Notes under the pieces: model-generated | What the model saw: only the letters and a program-made list of their open reading frames with translations | The model's database searches: none | Told to the model about the DNA's origin: nothing | From: JBEKTW01 sp963727845 | GTDB lineage: Bacteria > Bacteroidota > Ignavibacteria > UBA10030 > SZUA-254 | NCBI GenBank assembly: GCA_963727845.1 | Contig: CAVSHI010000002.1 | Span: 1,240,001-1,304,000 of the forward strand | Direction of reading: 5' to 3' | Length of the DNA stretch: 64,000 bases | Shown: positions 51,466 to 61,214 of the stretch, piece after piece | Numbering within the stretch: the stretch's first letter is position 1 | Layout: each line of letters opens with the position of its first letter | Made by a program: the position numbers and the translations under genes

Positions 51466-54400
51466 CTAAAAAAACGCCCTAACTTCCGCTCTGGCAGTAT
51501 GAATTGTTTGTCCACCGGCCTCGTTCCGTCCATCGTAGCTCATCGTGGCCTGGATGAACTGCGTGAAGCGGTAATCAAAGCTCACCCGCCAGAGCCACGT
51601 CATGCCCACGGGCAGGCCGCCGGTGAGCTCAAAGGGAAAGAGAAGAAGCTGCCTGTTCATCTGCACTTCTTCGCGCGAAAAATCCAGCCTTACCTGTCCT
51701 TTTGCTTCAAAGGAGTAAACAAGCCTGACCGTTTGATTATTGATGTTGGCGACCGTCGTGTCGAAATTGATGGCTCTGCTGACCCCGATGTTGAATCCCA
51801 GTTCGAACTTCTGTTCCGGACGGTATGACCAATCGGTGGTAAGGCTGCTGGACGATATGCTGCGGATTCTCGAACTGGCCCCGGTCGATGCGAGGAGGTC
51901 GGTTTTTTGAGCAATGTCCGTTTGGTTGGCAATTTCCTTTACCAGACTCCATCGAACGCGGACAGACTGCTCACGGCTATAGGTTCGCTCATCCTGGAGT
52001 GTGAAATCCGTCAATCCTTTCCGCTGGAGAAAGCGCAGCCGCACCGAAAAGGCGCGGCTGTTTTCCAGAAAATAAACGTCCTGTGAAAAGAGGTTGCTGC
52101 CCTCGAGCGTCGTCGAATCATTGAGAAAACGACTGAAATGCAGAAGGTAAATTTCTTTTACATCCGATTCGCTGCTCTTCTCGTCGACGCGCGCAATAGT
52201 CTCCGTGGAGAGCGTCGAGAGAACTTGTCCCAGCGACGACGACGGCGCCATAATGCGGGAACCATTGATCCTGATTCGCGAACTCGTTTTCAAATCCGTC
52301 ACAGGGATGAATTGGTCGGAGGGAATAGTCACCGCGACATAATTTCCGTCGAACCGGACAAGCTGAAAATCAGGATCGTCCATGATGCCGTTGTGGTTCA
52401 CGTCGCCAAGATAGATGTAGTTCCCGGTTCCTATCGGCACACTCTGATACACCCTCTCCAGTTTCGCGGTGCGGTCGGATGCCACTTCATAGAACCATTC
52501 CGATTCGATGGCGCGGTCGAAAGGGCTATATCTCGTCTGCGAACGTACCAGAAGAGTCTTAACATCCGTGTTCCCTCGTTGCTTGAAATCATCCGTAAAG
52601 GTCCGGTCGCGTAGGCGCAGGTCGAGCGAGGAAGAAAGCGAACTCCACTCACTCAGTTTCCATCCATATTGTTGGGAAAAAATCGTCGACGCCTCCCGCA
52701 ACGCACCAGCCGCGAGAGAATCTTCCAACCGCCAGCCCAACTCCATGTTGAACGACATCAGTCCGATCTTATCCAGAGAGAGCTTTGGAGCGATCTCATG
52801 GAACCGAAAACTTCCAAAGACGAGGGTGTCTTGTCCCGCCCCCTGGAACCATGTTTCGCGGTCTTCGCTTTCGTACCGGATGCCTGGAGTGAATTTTCCG
52901 ATTGCGTATTCCGCCGACCCGCGCTGGCGCAGCCACGAGCCGGAATTACTCAGCGCTGTATTCTCGCTGTTGATATCTTCAAGGGTATAGTCGACCTTTG
53001 GAAGGTTTTCACCCGCCAGCCGGATATTCTCCGTTGACCGGTCGGAGGAAAACTGACTGCCGCGCGTAAGTGAACCGAATCCCCCGCCCACCGACAGTGA
53101 CTGAAGCGGGCGGTATGTCACATTTCCCTCGCGGAGCGTTTCGTCAACCTTCGCAGAATCGACAATGTCCCATTTCCGGGCAAACTCGACTTCATCGACC
53201 CGGTCGAGCGCGACAAAATCCTTGTTCACGTACCGTTCATCGAGAATGACGTCGAGAGAGCCGAGATTCAATCCTCCGACCCGGATGTTATTCGGAGAAA
53301 AGGCGAGACCAAACTTTGAGGCCGATCCGATCTCTGCGACGCCAGGTTTGTCGGAAAAAAGGTTCGCGTTAAACTTCGACGTTGCGTATTCACCCGTGAC
53401 TTTAAGGCCATTCACTACCTCGTAGCCGGCAGCGAAGTCGGCCAGCTCATACTCCTGCGGCATCGGGAGAAGACGCACGGGCGCATAATTCGCCTGTCGA
53501 ACCCCGATGAACTGAAAAAGCCCCGGCGCGATTCTGACGTAATCGCCATTCCCCGCGCCGACATCGGAAAATGTTATCGTGTACACCGCGTTCAGACTGT
53601 CCTGAGGGTTGAACCTGTAAATCGTCAGCGGAACTAATTTCAATGAATCGGGCGAGTAGACCATCGAATCCAGCCGGGAGTATTGGCCCTTCCCCGGGCC
53701 GACGGAATCGACCCCCGATTCAGTCGCAGCCAGGCGATTGCTGCCGGCGTTGCCCAGGACGGTTTTGTCGGTATCATTCAAGGTTACCTCGATGGGCGAG
53801 TTCATATCATCGCCTTCGCGGAGAAAAGTAGTGCCGAGCGTTAGTTTATCCGACAGGAATTTGTTGTCAGTCTTGAAAGCATAAAAATTTCTCGTGAATT
53901 GCTGGTCCGAATATTCGAAGTCCACCGTGATACGGGAGGCCGCAGAGATGAGCCTTCTTGAAGCAAACGTTATTTCCGCGTTTGCATAGTCAATCGTGTA
54001 GTCATTGAGCTCCCCGCGCGTCATTTGTTCACCGTCGACGTACACGCGCTCGGTGCCGGCTATCGCGACGATATCCCGCGCGCCGTTCTGGCCGGTCAGC
54101 TGGTAGGGTCCTTGCACGCCGTCGAGCCCCTGGAATTGATCCGTTGCAAATTTGCCCCGTGCCGTCGCTCCGGAGATGAGCACATCACCGCTTCCCAGAC
54201 TCGTTCTGTAGTTGGCCATCGCCTCTCCACCCTGAAGTTTTCTGCTGAGTCGCGCGAATTCGTTGCCATCGAGGTTGAGATTGAAATCGCCCAGGGTGGC
54301 GCTCATATCATTTCCGCGGATCTGCACGAATACCTTGTCAATTTCCTGCAGTGTCTGCGTTGTTCCCTCGGGTTGAATCGGCGTATTTTCATCCGTCAGC

Positions 54401-54996
54401 GAAGCTATAACTTCGACGTTATCCGAGATGTTGCCCGACATTTGCATGCGGAAGCCGGACGTCAGCGACAGGTCGCGATTGGATCCGATGGAAAGCCCGC
54501 GAACAATGCTTCCGCTTTTTTGGAGATTGGATCCGAACAAATCATCCACAGAAAACGGCCGGGTCGGTTTTGCAACCGTCCGCTCCTCCTTTGTCAGCGT
54601 ATCGACCTTCACCACCGGTTCGCGGTGTTGATACTTCGGTTGAAATGCGAAAGGCAGTGAGCTGTACCGCACGGTGAGAACATGCCGGGCAGTCGTATCG
54701 GCTTTCTCCGGAAGCAACTTCGACCTCCTGATTGTCACGGCACCGAATCGCAGGTCCAGGAGATAATCTTTTCCGGACTGCAGCCGCGTCGAATCGAGCC
54801 ACACGGAATCGGTGCCCTCAATGATGAACTGGCGGCCGAGCTGATATGTCGAGTCATGCGCCGTCACCACGAATACTGATTGATGTGAATTGCCGGACCG
54901 GGAAGAATCGGTCGTCTGGGCACGTGCCGCCGGAGAGAAAACCGCAAGCAAGCAGATGAAGAGAATCGAGCGTGAAGAGAAAAAGAGGGAACGCAT
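51466..54996 (-). CDS. Large secreted outer-membrane beta-rich protein (1176 aa)
   Basis: Signal peptide MRSLFFSSRSILFICLLAVF...RAQTTD, then about 130 residues with a Ser/Thr-rich start, then the strand-rich body: GSIVRGLSIGSNRDLSLTSG, repeated TLGTTFLREGD/LRFLQRKGLTDF-type strands alternating hydrophobic and polar residues, ending VRAFF with the aromatic C-terminus of outer-membrane barrels. The stretch YQLTGQNGARDIVAIAGTER and RVYVDGEQMTRGELNDYTID is reminiscent of SprA/Omp-like proteins of Ignavibacteria and Bacteroidota. Exact role unknown. Confidence 0.75.
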   Translation of the reverse strand: MRSLFFSSRSILFICLLAVFSPAARAQTTDSSRSGNSHQSVFVVTAHDSTYQLGRQFIIEGTDSVWLDSTRLQSGKDYLLDLRFGAVTIRRSKLLPEKADTTARHVLTVRYSSLPFAFQPKYQHREPVVKVDTLTKEERTVAKPTRPFSVDDLFGSNLQKSGSIVRGLSIGSNRDLSLTSGFRMQMSGNISDNVEVIASLTDENTPIQPEGTTQTLQEIDKVFVQIRGNDMSATLGDFNLNLDGNEFARLSRKLQGGEAMANYRTSLGSGDVLISGATARGKFATDQFQGLDGVQGPYQLTGQNGARDIVAIAGTERVYVDGEQMTRGELNDYTIDYANAEITFASRRLISAASRITVDFEYSDQQFTRNFYAFKTDNKFLSDKLTLGTTFLREGDDMNSPIEVTLNDTDKTVLGNAGSNRLAATESGVDSVGPGKGQYSRLDSMVYSPDSLKLVPLTIYRFNPQDSLNAVYTITFSDVGAGNGDYVRIAPGLFQFIGVRQANYAPVRLLPMPQEYELADFAAGYEVVNGLKVTGEYATSKFNANLFSDKPGVAEIGSASKFGLAFSPNNIRVGGLNLGSLDVILDERYVNKDFVALDRVDEVEFARKWDIVDSAKVDETLREGNVTYRPLQSLSVGGGFGSLTRGSQFSSDRSTENIRLAGENLPKVDYTLEDINSENTALSNSGSWLRQRGSAEYAIGKFTPGIRYESEDRETWFQGAGQDTLVFGSFRFHEIAPKLSLDKIGLMSFNMELGWRLEDSLAAGALREASTIFSQQYGWKLSEWSSLSSSLDLRLRDRTFTDDFKQRGNTDVKTLLVRSQTRYSPFDRAIESEWFYEVASDRTAKLERVYQSVPIGTGNYIYLGDVNHNGIMDDPDFQLVRFDGNYVAVTIPSDQFIPVTDLKTSSRIRINGSRIMAPSSSLGQVLSTLSTETIARVDEKSSESDVKEIYLLHFSRFLNDSTTLEGSNLFSQDVYFLENSRAFSVRLRFLQRKGLTDFTLQDERTYSREQSVRVRWSLVKEIANQTDIAQKTDLLASTGASSRIRSISSSSLTTDWSYRPEQKFELGFNIGVSRAINFDTTVANINNQTVRLVYSFEAKGQVRLDFSREEVQMNRQLLLFPFELTGGLPVGMTWLWRVSFDYRFTQFIQATMSYDGRNEAGGQTIHTARAEVRAFF

Positions 54997-55155
54997 TTAG
55001 CCGGCCGATCTTACGAACAAATAAGAGCTATGACACACAAATCCCATCGTCTAGAAATGGTAGCGAAAATTTCGCTGAGATACAAAGGAGGTTGATTTTC
55101 TACGGGGCATTCGCTATCTTTTCCACCGAAGAAAACGCCGAAAGGAAACCAATTC

Positions 55156-56268
55156 ATGCCACTCGTTCCACCGTATATAGAATCGCTGCAACCGTACAAA
55201 CCCGGCAAGCCCATTGACGAAGTTCAACGGGAACTGGGATTGCAGCGTGTGATCAAGATGGCCTCGAATGAAAATCCACTGGGGCCATCGCCTCTTGCCA
55301 TCGAGGAAATGCTGAAGCACGCCGGGAATCTCCATCTGTATCCCAACGGCGGCTACGACCTCCGCGCTGCCCTTGCCAAAAGATTCCATCTCAAGATTGA
55401 GAATGTGATTGCCGGCAGCGGCTCGGAAGGCGTCATGTCCAATATCATTCGCACGTTCCTGTGCGACGACGACGAAGTCCTCACGACCGAAGCGGCATTC
55501 ATTGGATTTCAGGTGCTCGCGCGGTCGCGCGGCGTACGATACCGTGCGGTCCCGTATCACGACTGGCGGTACGACCTCGAAGGAATTTCGCATGAAATCA
55601 ACGAACACACCAAGATCATCTACCTGGCGAATCCGAACAATCCTACGGGCACAATTTTTACGAAGCAGGAATTTGAGTCATTCCATAAGAAAGTCCCGGA
55701 GCGCGTCCTGATCATTCTCGATGAGGCATATTTTGAATTTGCACAGGGTAACCCCGCCTACCCGGATTCGATGCACTATCGCTACGACAACGTGATCACA
55801 CTCCGATCCTTCTCAAAAATTTACGGGCTCGCGGGGGTCCGCATCGGCTATGGATTCGCACACGAGAACCTGATTCGTAATCTGCTGAAAGTGAAACTGC
55901 CGTTTGAGCCGAGCACACTCGCTCAGGCCGCGGCGATCGGCGCCCTGCGGGATGAGGACTTCCTGCGCCGCTCCCTGGAGGTCAACTCTCGCGGCCTCAA
56001 ATTCCTTGCCAAAGCTCTCAAGGATCTGGGCATGGATGTGGTTCCGTCGGAAGCGAATTTTGTGATGGCGGTACTCCTTTCCGAGGATGATGTGAATCTA
56101 CTTTACCAAAAGTTGCTCGAACACGGGATCATAGTCCGCCCACTGAAGTCGTTTGGCCTCCCCCCATGCCTCCGCATATCCGTTGGAACGGATGAGGAGA
56201 ACCGATTGCTGGTGGAATCACTCAAAAAGATTCTATCAGAATCGCAATTGAAATTTCAACGGAATTGA
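55156..56268 (+). CDS. hisC: Histidinol-phosphate aminotransferase
   Basis: PLP enzyme of histidine (and often aromatic amino acid) synthesis. N-terminal LVPPYIESLQPYKPGKPIDE, EVQRELGL; LASNENPLG read as KMASNENPLGPSPLAIEEML; PLP lysine in ITLRSFSKIYGLAGVRIGYG; NPNNPTGTIFTKQEFE; C-terminal arginine in PPCLRISVGTDEENRLLVES. 370 aa. It stands alone, not in a his operon, so a broad aromatic aminotransferase role is possible. Confidence 0.95.
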   Translation: MPLVPPYIESLQPYKPGKPIDEVQRELGLQRVIKMASNENPLGPSPLAIEEMLKHAGNLHLYPNGGYDLRAALAKRFHLKIENVIAGSGSEGVMSNIIRTFLCDDDEVLTTEAAFIGFQVLARSRGVRYRAVPYHDWRYDLEGISHEINEHTKIIYLANPNNPTGTIFTKQEFESFHKKVPERVLIILDEAYFEFAQGNPAYPDSMHYRYDNVITLRSFSKIYGLAGVRIGYGFAHENLIRNLLKVKLPFEPSTLAQAAAIGALRDEDFLRRSLEVNSRGLKFLAKALKDLGMDVVPSEANFVMAVLLSEDDVNLLYQKLLEHGIIVRPLKSFGLPPCLRISVGTDEENRLLVESLKKILSESQLKFQRN

Positions 56269-56289
56269 AGGAGAAAGACGAGGGAGGGG

Positions 56290-56400
56290 TTCAATGAGGG
56301 GTTAGAGTTTAGAGGTTTGGGGATAGGGGTTTGAGTTTCGGGGTTTGGGGTTAGAGGTTTGAGGTTCGAGTTGTGGGTGTCGGGTTAAAGGTCGAAGACA
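56290..56400. repeat. Degenerate GTTTGAGGTT/GGGTTTGGGG short-word repeats
   Basis: No gene between hisC and the lipoprotein gene. Words such as GGGGTTTGGGGTTAGAGG and TTTGAGGTTCGAG repeat with point changes; the whole is purine-rich on the plus strand. Confidence 0.7.
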
Positions 56401-56512
56401 AAGAGTTCAGAGAACGGTTCGACATGAACGACTGTACCGCGAGCAGCAAAGGCAGATAATGCAATGTCCTGGAAGTGCCTCTCAAGAATTTAAGCTCTTA
56501 AGGGAAAATCAT

Positions 56513-57247
56513 ATGAAACCATTAGCGATTTTTGTATCTCTCTTTATTCTGGCCGCTATTTTTGTGAGTTGTAACTCAAATAGCGTCGGTCCACCAAGCG
56601 ACAAATATATCACAGGAATTGTGAGAGATAGCGCCGGTAATCCGGTGGCGGGTGCCTTCCTCAATATCAGTTATCGCTTGCGTGACCAACAGACTGGCGG
56701 TACCATCGGCGGTGAGTTAGACGGACCCAATCCTGATACTTCCAACTTCACGGAACTGCTCACATTGGATGTTCAAGTGAGAAGCCATGCCCACGTAATA
56801 CTTGAAAATTACGTCCATCAGTATATCAAAACTATGTTCGATGATACGGTAGAAGCAGGTGTGAATGAAATTCAATTTACAAATAAAGATTCATTGGGTA
56901 GGACATTGTACACTGACATGTATTACTGTCAGGTTACGCTCGTGCCTCTAGACACTCTTCAACAGCCGGTAACGCTTACTGATAAAGTACTTCTGCTTAT
57001 TCCTCAACACCTCTCCAAAAATCCCTCTCCGTTCCTCACAACCGATGGCCAGGGTAGATTCGCGATCCCGCTGTCACGGCTTCCTATCAAAGACACCTTG
57101 TTCTTCTTAAGGACCGGAACTCCCGACACCCTACTGTTTGAAGACACTCATCTCCTGTATGCCTTCACGACAACACGGTACGGTTCAACCGATGTCTCAA
57201 CCGCAAATCCTGTTGCCTACACAATTACAATGACGGACGCAAAATAA
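56513..57247 (+). CDS. Lipoprotein, carboxypeptidase-regulatory-like fold
   Basis: 244 aa starting MKPLAIFVSLFILAAIFVSC (lipobox IFVSC, Cys20). The start of the mature part, ITGIVRDSAGNPVAGAFLNI, matches the carboxypeptidase-regulatory-like (CarboxypepD_reg) fold common in Bacteroidota lipoproteins. Later parts carry many Thr/Asp. The frame to 56459 is longer but the lipobox decides the start. Function unknown. Confidence 0.8.
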   Translation: MKPLAIFVSLFILAAIFVSCNSNSVGPPSDKYITGIVRDSAGNPVAGAFLNISYRLRDQQTGGTIGGELDGPNPDTSNFTELLTLDVQVRSHAHVILENYVHQYIKTMFDDTVEAGVNEIQFTNKDSLGRTLYTDMYYCQVTLVPLDTLQQPVTLTDKVLLLIPQHLSKNPSPFLTTDGQGRFAIPLSRLPIKDTLFFLRTGTPDTLLFEDTHLLYAFTTTRYGSTDVSTANPVAYTITMTDAK

Positions 57248-57288
57248 CAGCGGTGCACCGGTCAGGATTGATTGGCACAGGATAGGAA

Positions 57289-57420
57289 CAGATAAGGATT
57301 TCTGTTGATCGGAGAAAGAAAGGCGTGTGTTTCCACAGTAGGACAGATAAGGATATCTGTTTATCGGAGAAAGAAAGGCGTGTGTTTCCACAGTAGGACA
57401 GATAAGGATATCTGTCCTAC
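57289..57420. repeat. 55-bp tandem repeat, about 2.3 copies
   Basis: Units start at 57289, 57344 and 57399 (CAGATAAGGAT...). Each holds an inner inverted repeat CAGATAAGGATATCTG (GATATC core) and ends GTGTGTTTCCACAGTAG. Copies one and two differ at three positions. It lies between the lipoprotein gene and the convergent 252-aa gene. Confidence 0.85.
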
Positions 57421-57429
57421 GGCGGGCCG

Positions 57430-58188
57430 TTAAAACATGAAAGTCCCTACGAAGACCCCGGTGTTGATCATCAACCCCTTGCCGCTGATGTTGCTGGGAA
57501 CTCCAAAGACGTCGTACGTATCATCCAGCTTCCAGGAAGCGGCTGCCATCCCGCTATAACTGACACCCACACGAACTCCCAGCCAGCGCAGGACGGCATA
57601 CTCGAGATTGACGGACGGTTGGTATGCAAAGAATGAACCCGTCAATTTTCGTGTGTAATCCTGGGCCGGATTTGTGCTGCCGTATTCGGTCCACAAGCCA
57701 TCCCAGACCTTCGCCGTTCCATCGTCCCGGGTCATCGTTATTTCCATGCTTCCATGGCCGAGCATGATACCACATGTTGCATCGAGACGCGGGGTAATGG
57801 GAACGACGTAGTCAACCGTGACACCTCCGAATCCGACTGAAAGCTGCACGTCCCGCAGCGTATTGCCGCTGAGCGTCTTCGTTTCCAGCGATCCGCTCGC
57901 CCCGATACCTCCGACCCGAACATTCGGCAGAAACATGACATAACCGTATCCCTGCCCGCCGTACAGCGGAAGACCGCCCTTTGCCAATGCTCCTGCACTG
58001 GCGCTGCCCAGAATCTGGTTGATCGGACCCGGATCAAAAAACAGCCAGAACGGAGTGAACCCTGCCCCACCACCCAGTTTTGACGCTTCATGCTTCGGCG
58101 GGAGCGGTTCTTCGTCCTGATCCTGTGCGAAGAGGTTCAAAGGCAGAATTAGTACTATGACCGATAGAAATGCGAAAAATCGACCCAT
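57430..58188 (-). CDS. Secreted hypothetical protein, outer-membrane-like
   Basis: 252 aa with signal peptide MGRFFAFLSVIVLILPLNLF ending at AQ. The mature part begins with an acidic stretch (DQDEEPLPPKHEASK) and then Gly/aromatic-rich beta strands (GGGAGFTPFWLFFDPGPINQ, YGYVMFLPNVRVGGIG), ending GVFVGTFMF with a terminal Phe. It looks like a small outer-membrane barrel or periplasmic protein. Function unknown. Confidence 0.7.
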   Translation of the reverse strand: MGRFFAFLSVIVLILPLNLFAQDQDEEPLPPKHEASKLGGGAGFTPFWLFFDPGPINQILGSASAGALAKGGLPLYGGQGYGYVMFLPNVRVGGIGASGSLETKTLSGNTLRDVQLSVGFGGVTVDYVVPITPRLDATCGIMLGHGSMEITMTRDDGTAKVWDGLWTEYGSTNPAQDYTRKLTGSFFAYQPSVNLEYAVLRWLGVRVGVSYSGMAAASWKLDDTYDVFGVPSNISGKGLMINTGVFVGTFMF

Positions 58189-58261
58189 ACAGACTCCAGT
58201 CTATTAGGAATGTACTAAAACACTCTTGTGAATTTAGGGAAAATTTGGACGAGATTCAAGG

Positions 58262-59449
58262 TCAGTACCGCCGCATTGACGGATCGACACGTTGCGCCCA
58301 CGCATCGATACCTTCGACGAGATTCCTGACATTGTTGAATCCATACTCGAGAAGATACTTCACCGTTCGAGCACTCCGGACGCCGCTCTTGCAATAAACC
58401 ACAATTTCACGCCTGGGGTCCAGCTCGTCGAGACGATCGGGAAGTTGATTCGTGGGGATCAGGTATCCGCCAAGGTTGGAAATCTCATATTCGTACGGCT
58501 CGCGGACGTTGAGAAGGAATACGTCATCCCCGCGGTGGAGTTTTGCGTTCAATTCCTCGACAGTGATATCGTGATTATCGTTTTTCGCTTTATTTCCCCG
58601 GCCGGATCCGCACGCGAAATCATCGGCGGTCAATTCATGGATGGTCGGATGGTCGCCGCAGACCGGGCATTCGTTTCTCCTTCTCACCGTGAGTTCGCGG
58701 AATTCCGACTTCATACCGTCAAACAGGAGCAGCTTTCCACTCATGATTTCGCCTGTCCCGAGAATGAGCTTGATCGTCTCGAGAGCCTGGAGTGAGCCGA
58801 TGATTCCGGGGAGAACTCCGAGGACCCCTCCTTCCGCGCAGTCCGGCACCAGCCCGGGCGGCGGCGGCCATGGGAACAAGCAGCGGTAACAGGGACCCCG
58901 ACTACCATTCCCGTCCTTGGCGCAGAAGACACTGAGCTGTCCGTCGAACCGGAAAACGCTGCCGTACACATCCGGCTTGCCGAGGAGAACGCAGGCGTCA
59001 TTAATGAGATAGCGCGAAAAGAAATTATCGGTGCAATCGATGACCACATCATATTCACGCAGAAATTCGAGGGCGTTGTCAGAAGTGAGTCGCTTCTCAA
59101 GCGCATCTATCTGAACGAGCGGATTCGTGTGTTCCAGCGTTTCACGGGCTGATACCACTTTTGACTTCCCGACAGATTTCGTCGAATGCAGAATCTGGCG
59201 TTGCAGATTCGTTATGTCGACGACATCGTCATCGACCAACCCAATCCGGCCGATGCCCGCCGCGGCAAGGTACATGGCAGCCGGGGAGCCCAGACCCCCG
59301 ACGCCCACGATGACCACGCTTGCCTGCCTGAGTTTCTGCTGTCCCTCCGGGCCGACCTGAGGCATCACGAGATGACGACTGTACCGCTGCACCTCCTCGT
59401 CGGTGAAATGAAAGGTCTTTCCAATCGGCTTAACTTTTTCATTATCCAT
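58262..59449 (-). CDS. MoeB/ThiF-type adenylyltransferase fused to rhodanese
   Basis: E1-like enzyme that adenylates the C-terminus of a ubiquitin-like sulfur carrier, fused to a C-terminal rhodanese domain that could donate sulfur. MoeB motifs: VVIVGVGGLGSPAAMYLAAA, DVVDITNLQRQILHSTKSVG, zinc Cys pairs GPCYRCLFPWPPPPGLVPDC and RNECPVCGDHPT. The rhodanese domain (about residues 290-395) has its active-site loop REIVVYCKSGVRSARTVKYL with Cys. This fusion is common in Bacteroidota; the partner carrier is not in the window. Confidence 0.94.
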   Translation of the reverse strand: MDNEKVKPIGKTFHFTDEEVQRYSRHLVMPQVGPEGQQKLRQASVVIVGVGGLGSPAAMYLAAAGIGRIGLVDDDVVDITNLQRQILHSTKSVGKSKVVSARETLEHTNPLVQIDALEKRLTSDNALEFLREYDVVIDCTDNFFSRYLINDACVLLGKPDVYGSVFRFDGQLSVFCAKDGNGSRGPCYRCLFPWPPPPGLVPDCAEGGVLGVLPGIIGSLQALETIKLILGTGEIMSGKLLLFDGMKSEFRELTVRRRNECPVCGDHPTIHELTADDFACGSGRGNKAKNDNHDITVEELNAKLHRGDDVFLLNVREPYEYEISNLGGYLIPTNQLPDRLDELDPRREIVVYCKSGVRSARTVKYLLEYGFNNVRNLVEGIDAWAQRVDPSMRRY

Positions 59450-59562
59450 TTTTGTAATATAATCCTCAACCGGTTGTGAAACAAACGGTAGTTTTGATGC
59501 CGTCCCGATTTCTTTTCCGACAAGAGAAACGTCTCCGGCCGTCGAGAATTGTGTCGCTCACA

Positions 59563-59617
59563 ACCCTCACCCCTTCGATTCCCCTCTCCCATTGGGAGAG
59601 GGGAAAGGGGTGAGGGT
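59563..59617. repeat. Large palindrome of CCCTCACCCC type
   Basis: Two arms ACCCTCACCCCTT...TTCCCCTCTCCC and GGGAGAGGGG-AAAGGGGTGAGGGT pair around ATT. The CGA triplet is unpaired. It lies in the gap between moeB and the secreted DUF1207-like gene. No T-run follows, so it is probably a dispersed palindromic repeat rather than a terminator. Confidence 0.75.
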
Positions 59618-59745
59618 AAAAGGATGACAAAGCCTGCCACATCCTCCCGAGAAATGAACTGCTCTCTGATTTTCGGGGATTGCAAATTTCGCGTTGCTTC
59701 TTGCTGTGGGGTTTTCTATATTGTCCAAAACTTTTGGGCATGTCC

Positions 59746-60624
59746 ATGAAATTCCCATACCTCTTCTGTCTGGCGGTGGCAGTCTTCACCAGTGCAATCG
59801 CACAAACAACCGATGAAAGCGCACCGCAGTTCATCTTTCTACCGCCGGGGCTTCAGTTCGCGCCGCTCAAAGCCAATATCCAGGAACCGCGGATCGGTGT
59901 TTTCAAGTTTCTCGACGCCTCCGAGATGAAAGTCGACATCGGCAACGCCATCGATGTTTTCGGCCTCGACCTTCCGGCTTCGAACGTGAAATTCAGAGTC
60001 GGCATCGACTTCTGGGCCTACGCCTTCACGACCGGAGCGCAGGGGCTACGCCTTCAGATCGACGCCGTCGACGGCTTTTTCGGCGGCAATCTCTCAGTCT
60101 CCAAGGATTACGGAAGTCAACAGCTGGAGGCACGACTGCGGATCCTTCACCAGAGCGCTCATCTCGTCGACGGACATTATATTGAAAGCACACATTCCTG
60201 GATTGACAACCGGCAACCGATCCCGTTCACGAGGGATTTTGGAGAGTTAACCGTCGCGCACAACGTCGCACAATCGTACTGGCGGACGCGATACTACGCG
60301 GGAATGGCCTATGCTACGCTCGTCAGACCCGACGACGTGCAGCGCTATTCATATCTCGCAGGCATTGAGGCCTCCACCGATAAAATCCTCGGCGGTGTCT
60401 CGGGAGCCCCCACCAACATTTTCGTCGCTTACCAGATCGACATCCGGGGGACGCCGACGTATGCTTCAACAAATCAAATCCAGCTGGGATGCAAATTCGG
60501 AAAGTGGTACGGGAAAGGACCGACATTCTATCTCGCCTACTACAGCGGACAGCATATGTTCGCTGAGTACTACGACGAGAGGATCACCACCATCGGGGCG
60601 GGATTCTCGATGGACTGGGATTAG
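59746..60624 (+). CDS. Secreted DUF1207-like hypothetical protein
   Basis: About 292 aa, signal peptide MKFPYLFCLAVAVFTSAIAQ, then a predicted beta-rich protein: FIFLPPGLQFAPLKANIQEP, GVFKFLDASEMKVDIGNAID and the end DERITTIGAGFSMDWD. LPADPRQPR-like and YYDERxxxxGxGF patterns resemble DUF1207. Start 59740 (MSMKF) is an alternative. Function unknown. Confidence 0.8.
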   Translation: MKFPYLFCLAVAVFTSAIAQTTDESAPQFIFLPPGLQFAPLKANIQEPRIGVFKFLDASEMKVDIGNAIDVFGLDLPASNVKFRVGIDFWAYAFTTGAQGLRLQIDAVDGFFGGNLSVSKDYGSQQLEARLRILHQSAHLVDGHYIESTHSWIDNRQPIPFTRDFGELTVAHNVAQSYWRTRYYAGMAYATLVRPDDVQRYSYLAGIEASTDKILGGVSGAPTNIFVAYQIDIRGTPTYASTNQIQLGCKFGKWYGKGPTFYLAYYSGQHMFAEYYDERITTIGAGFSMDWD

Positions 60625-60646
60625 CCTCCATGAGCTCGGCCGGCGG

Positions 60647-61195
60647 TCACAACCCGAGCTCGGACGCAATCGGCTTCAATGCCCCGATGACGAACGTGAT
60701 GTGCTCGTCGAGCGGTACACCGAGCTCCTCGCAACCCTTCAGAATATCATCCCGGCTGACGTTGCGCGCAAATCCCTTATCCTTCATTTTCTTCTTCACG
60801 GACGACGCTTCCAGGTCGGATATCTTATTAGGACGAACCAGCGAGCAAGCGATGATGAAGCCGCAGAGTTCGTCGCACGCATAGAGGACCTTGGCCATCC
60901 GGGTAACGCGCGGGACACCGGTGTAGGGCGCATGGCCCAGGATAGCTATCCGGACTTCTTCCGGATACCCTTTCTCCTTGAGAATCTCGGACCCTTTTAT
61001 CGGATGGTCGGGAGCCGTCGGATACATTTCGTAATCGAAATCATGCAGCAAGCCGACAATGCCCCATGTCTCCACATCCTCACTGTACTTATGGGCGTAG
61101 GCGCGCATTGCCGCTTCGACGGCGTACATGTGTTTGAGGAGGGCATCGTTCTTTGTGTATTCCTTGAGTAGCGCGAGAGATTCAGTTCGGTTCAT
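60647..61195 (-). CDS. HD-domain phosphohydrolase-like protein
   Basis: 182 aa. The HD core is WGIVGLLHDFDYEMYPTAPD with metal-binding His-Asp; an earlier His is in LLKHMYAVEAAMRAYAHKYS and a later one in RIAILGHAPYTGVPRVTRMA. Then MAKVLYACDELCGFIIACSL. Typical of small HD proteins with unproven nucleotide phosphohydrolase activity. It is convergent with the 59746 gene and downstream of acr3. Confidence 0.87.
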   Translation of the reverse strand: MNRTESLALLKEYTKNDALLKHMYAVEAAMRAYAHKYSEDVETWGIVGLLHDFDYEMYPTAPDHPIKGSEILKEKGYPEEVRIAILGHAPYTGVPRVTRMAKVLYACDELCGFIIACSLVRPNKISDLEASSVKKKMKDKGFARNVSRDDILKGCEELGVPLDEHITFVIGALKPIASELGL

Positions 61196-61214
61196 AATGA
61201 TTGTTAAGTGTTAA

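Noticed and set aside
59563..59617. Terminator for moeB or the secreted gene
   Set aside because: The hairpin is strong but is not followed by a T-run on either strand, and it is upstream of both neighbouring genes.
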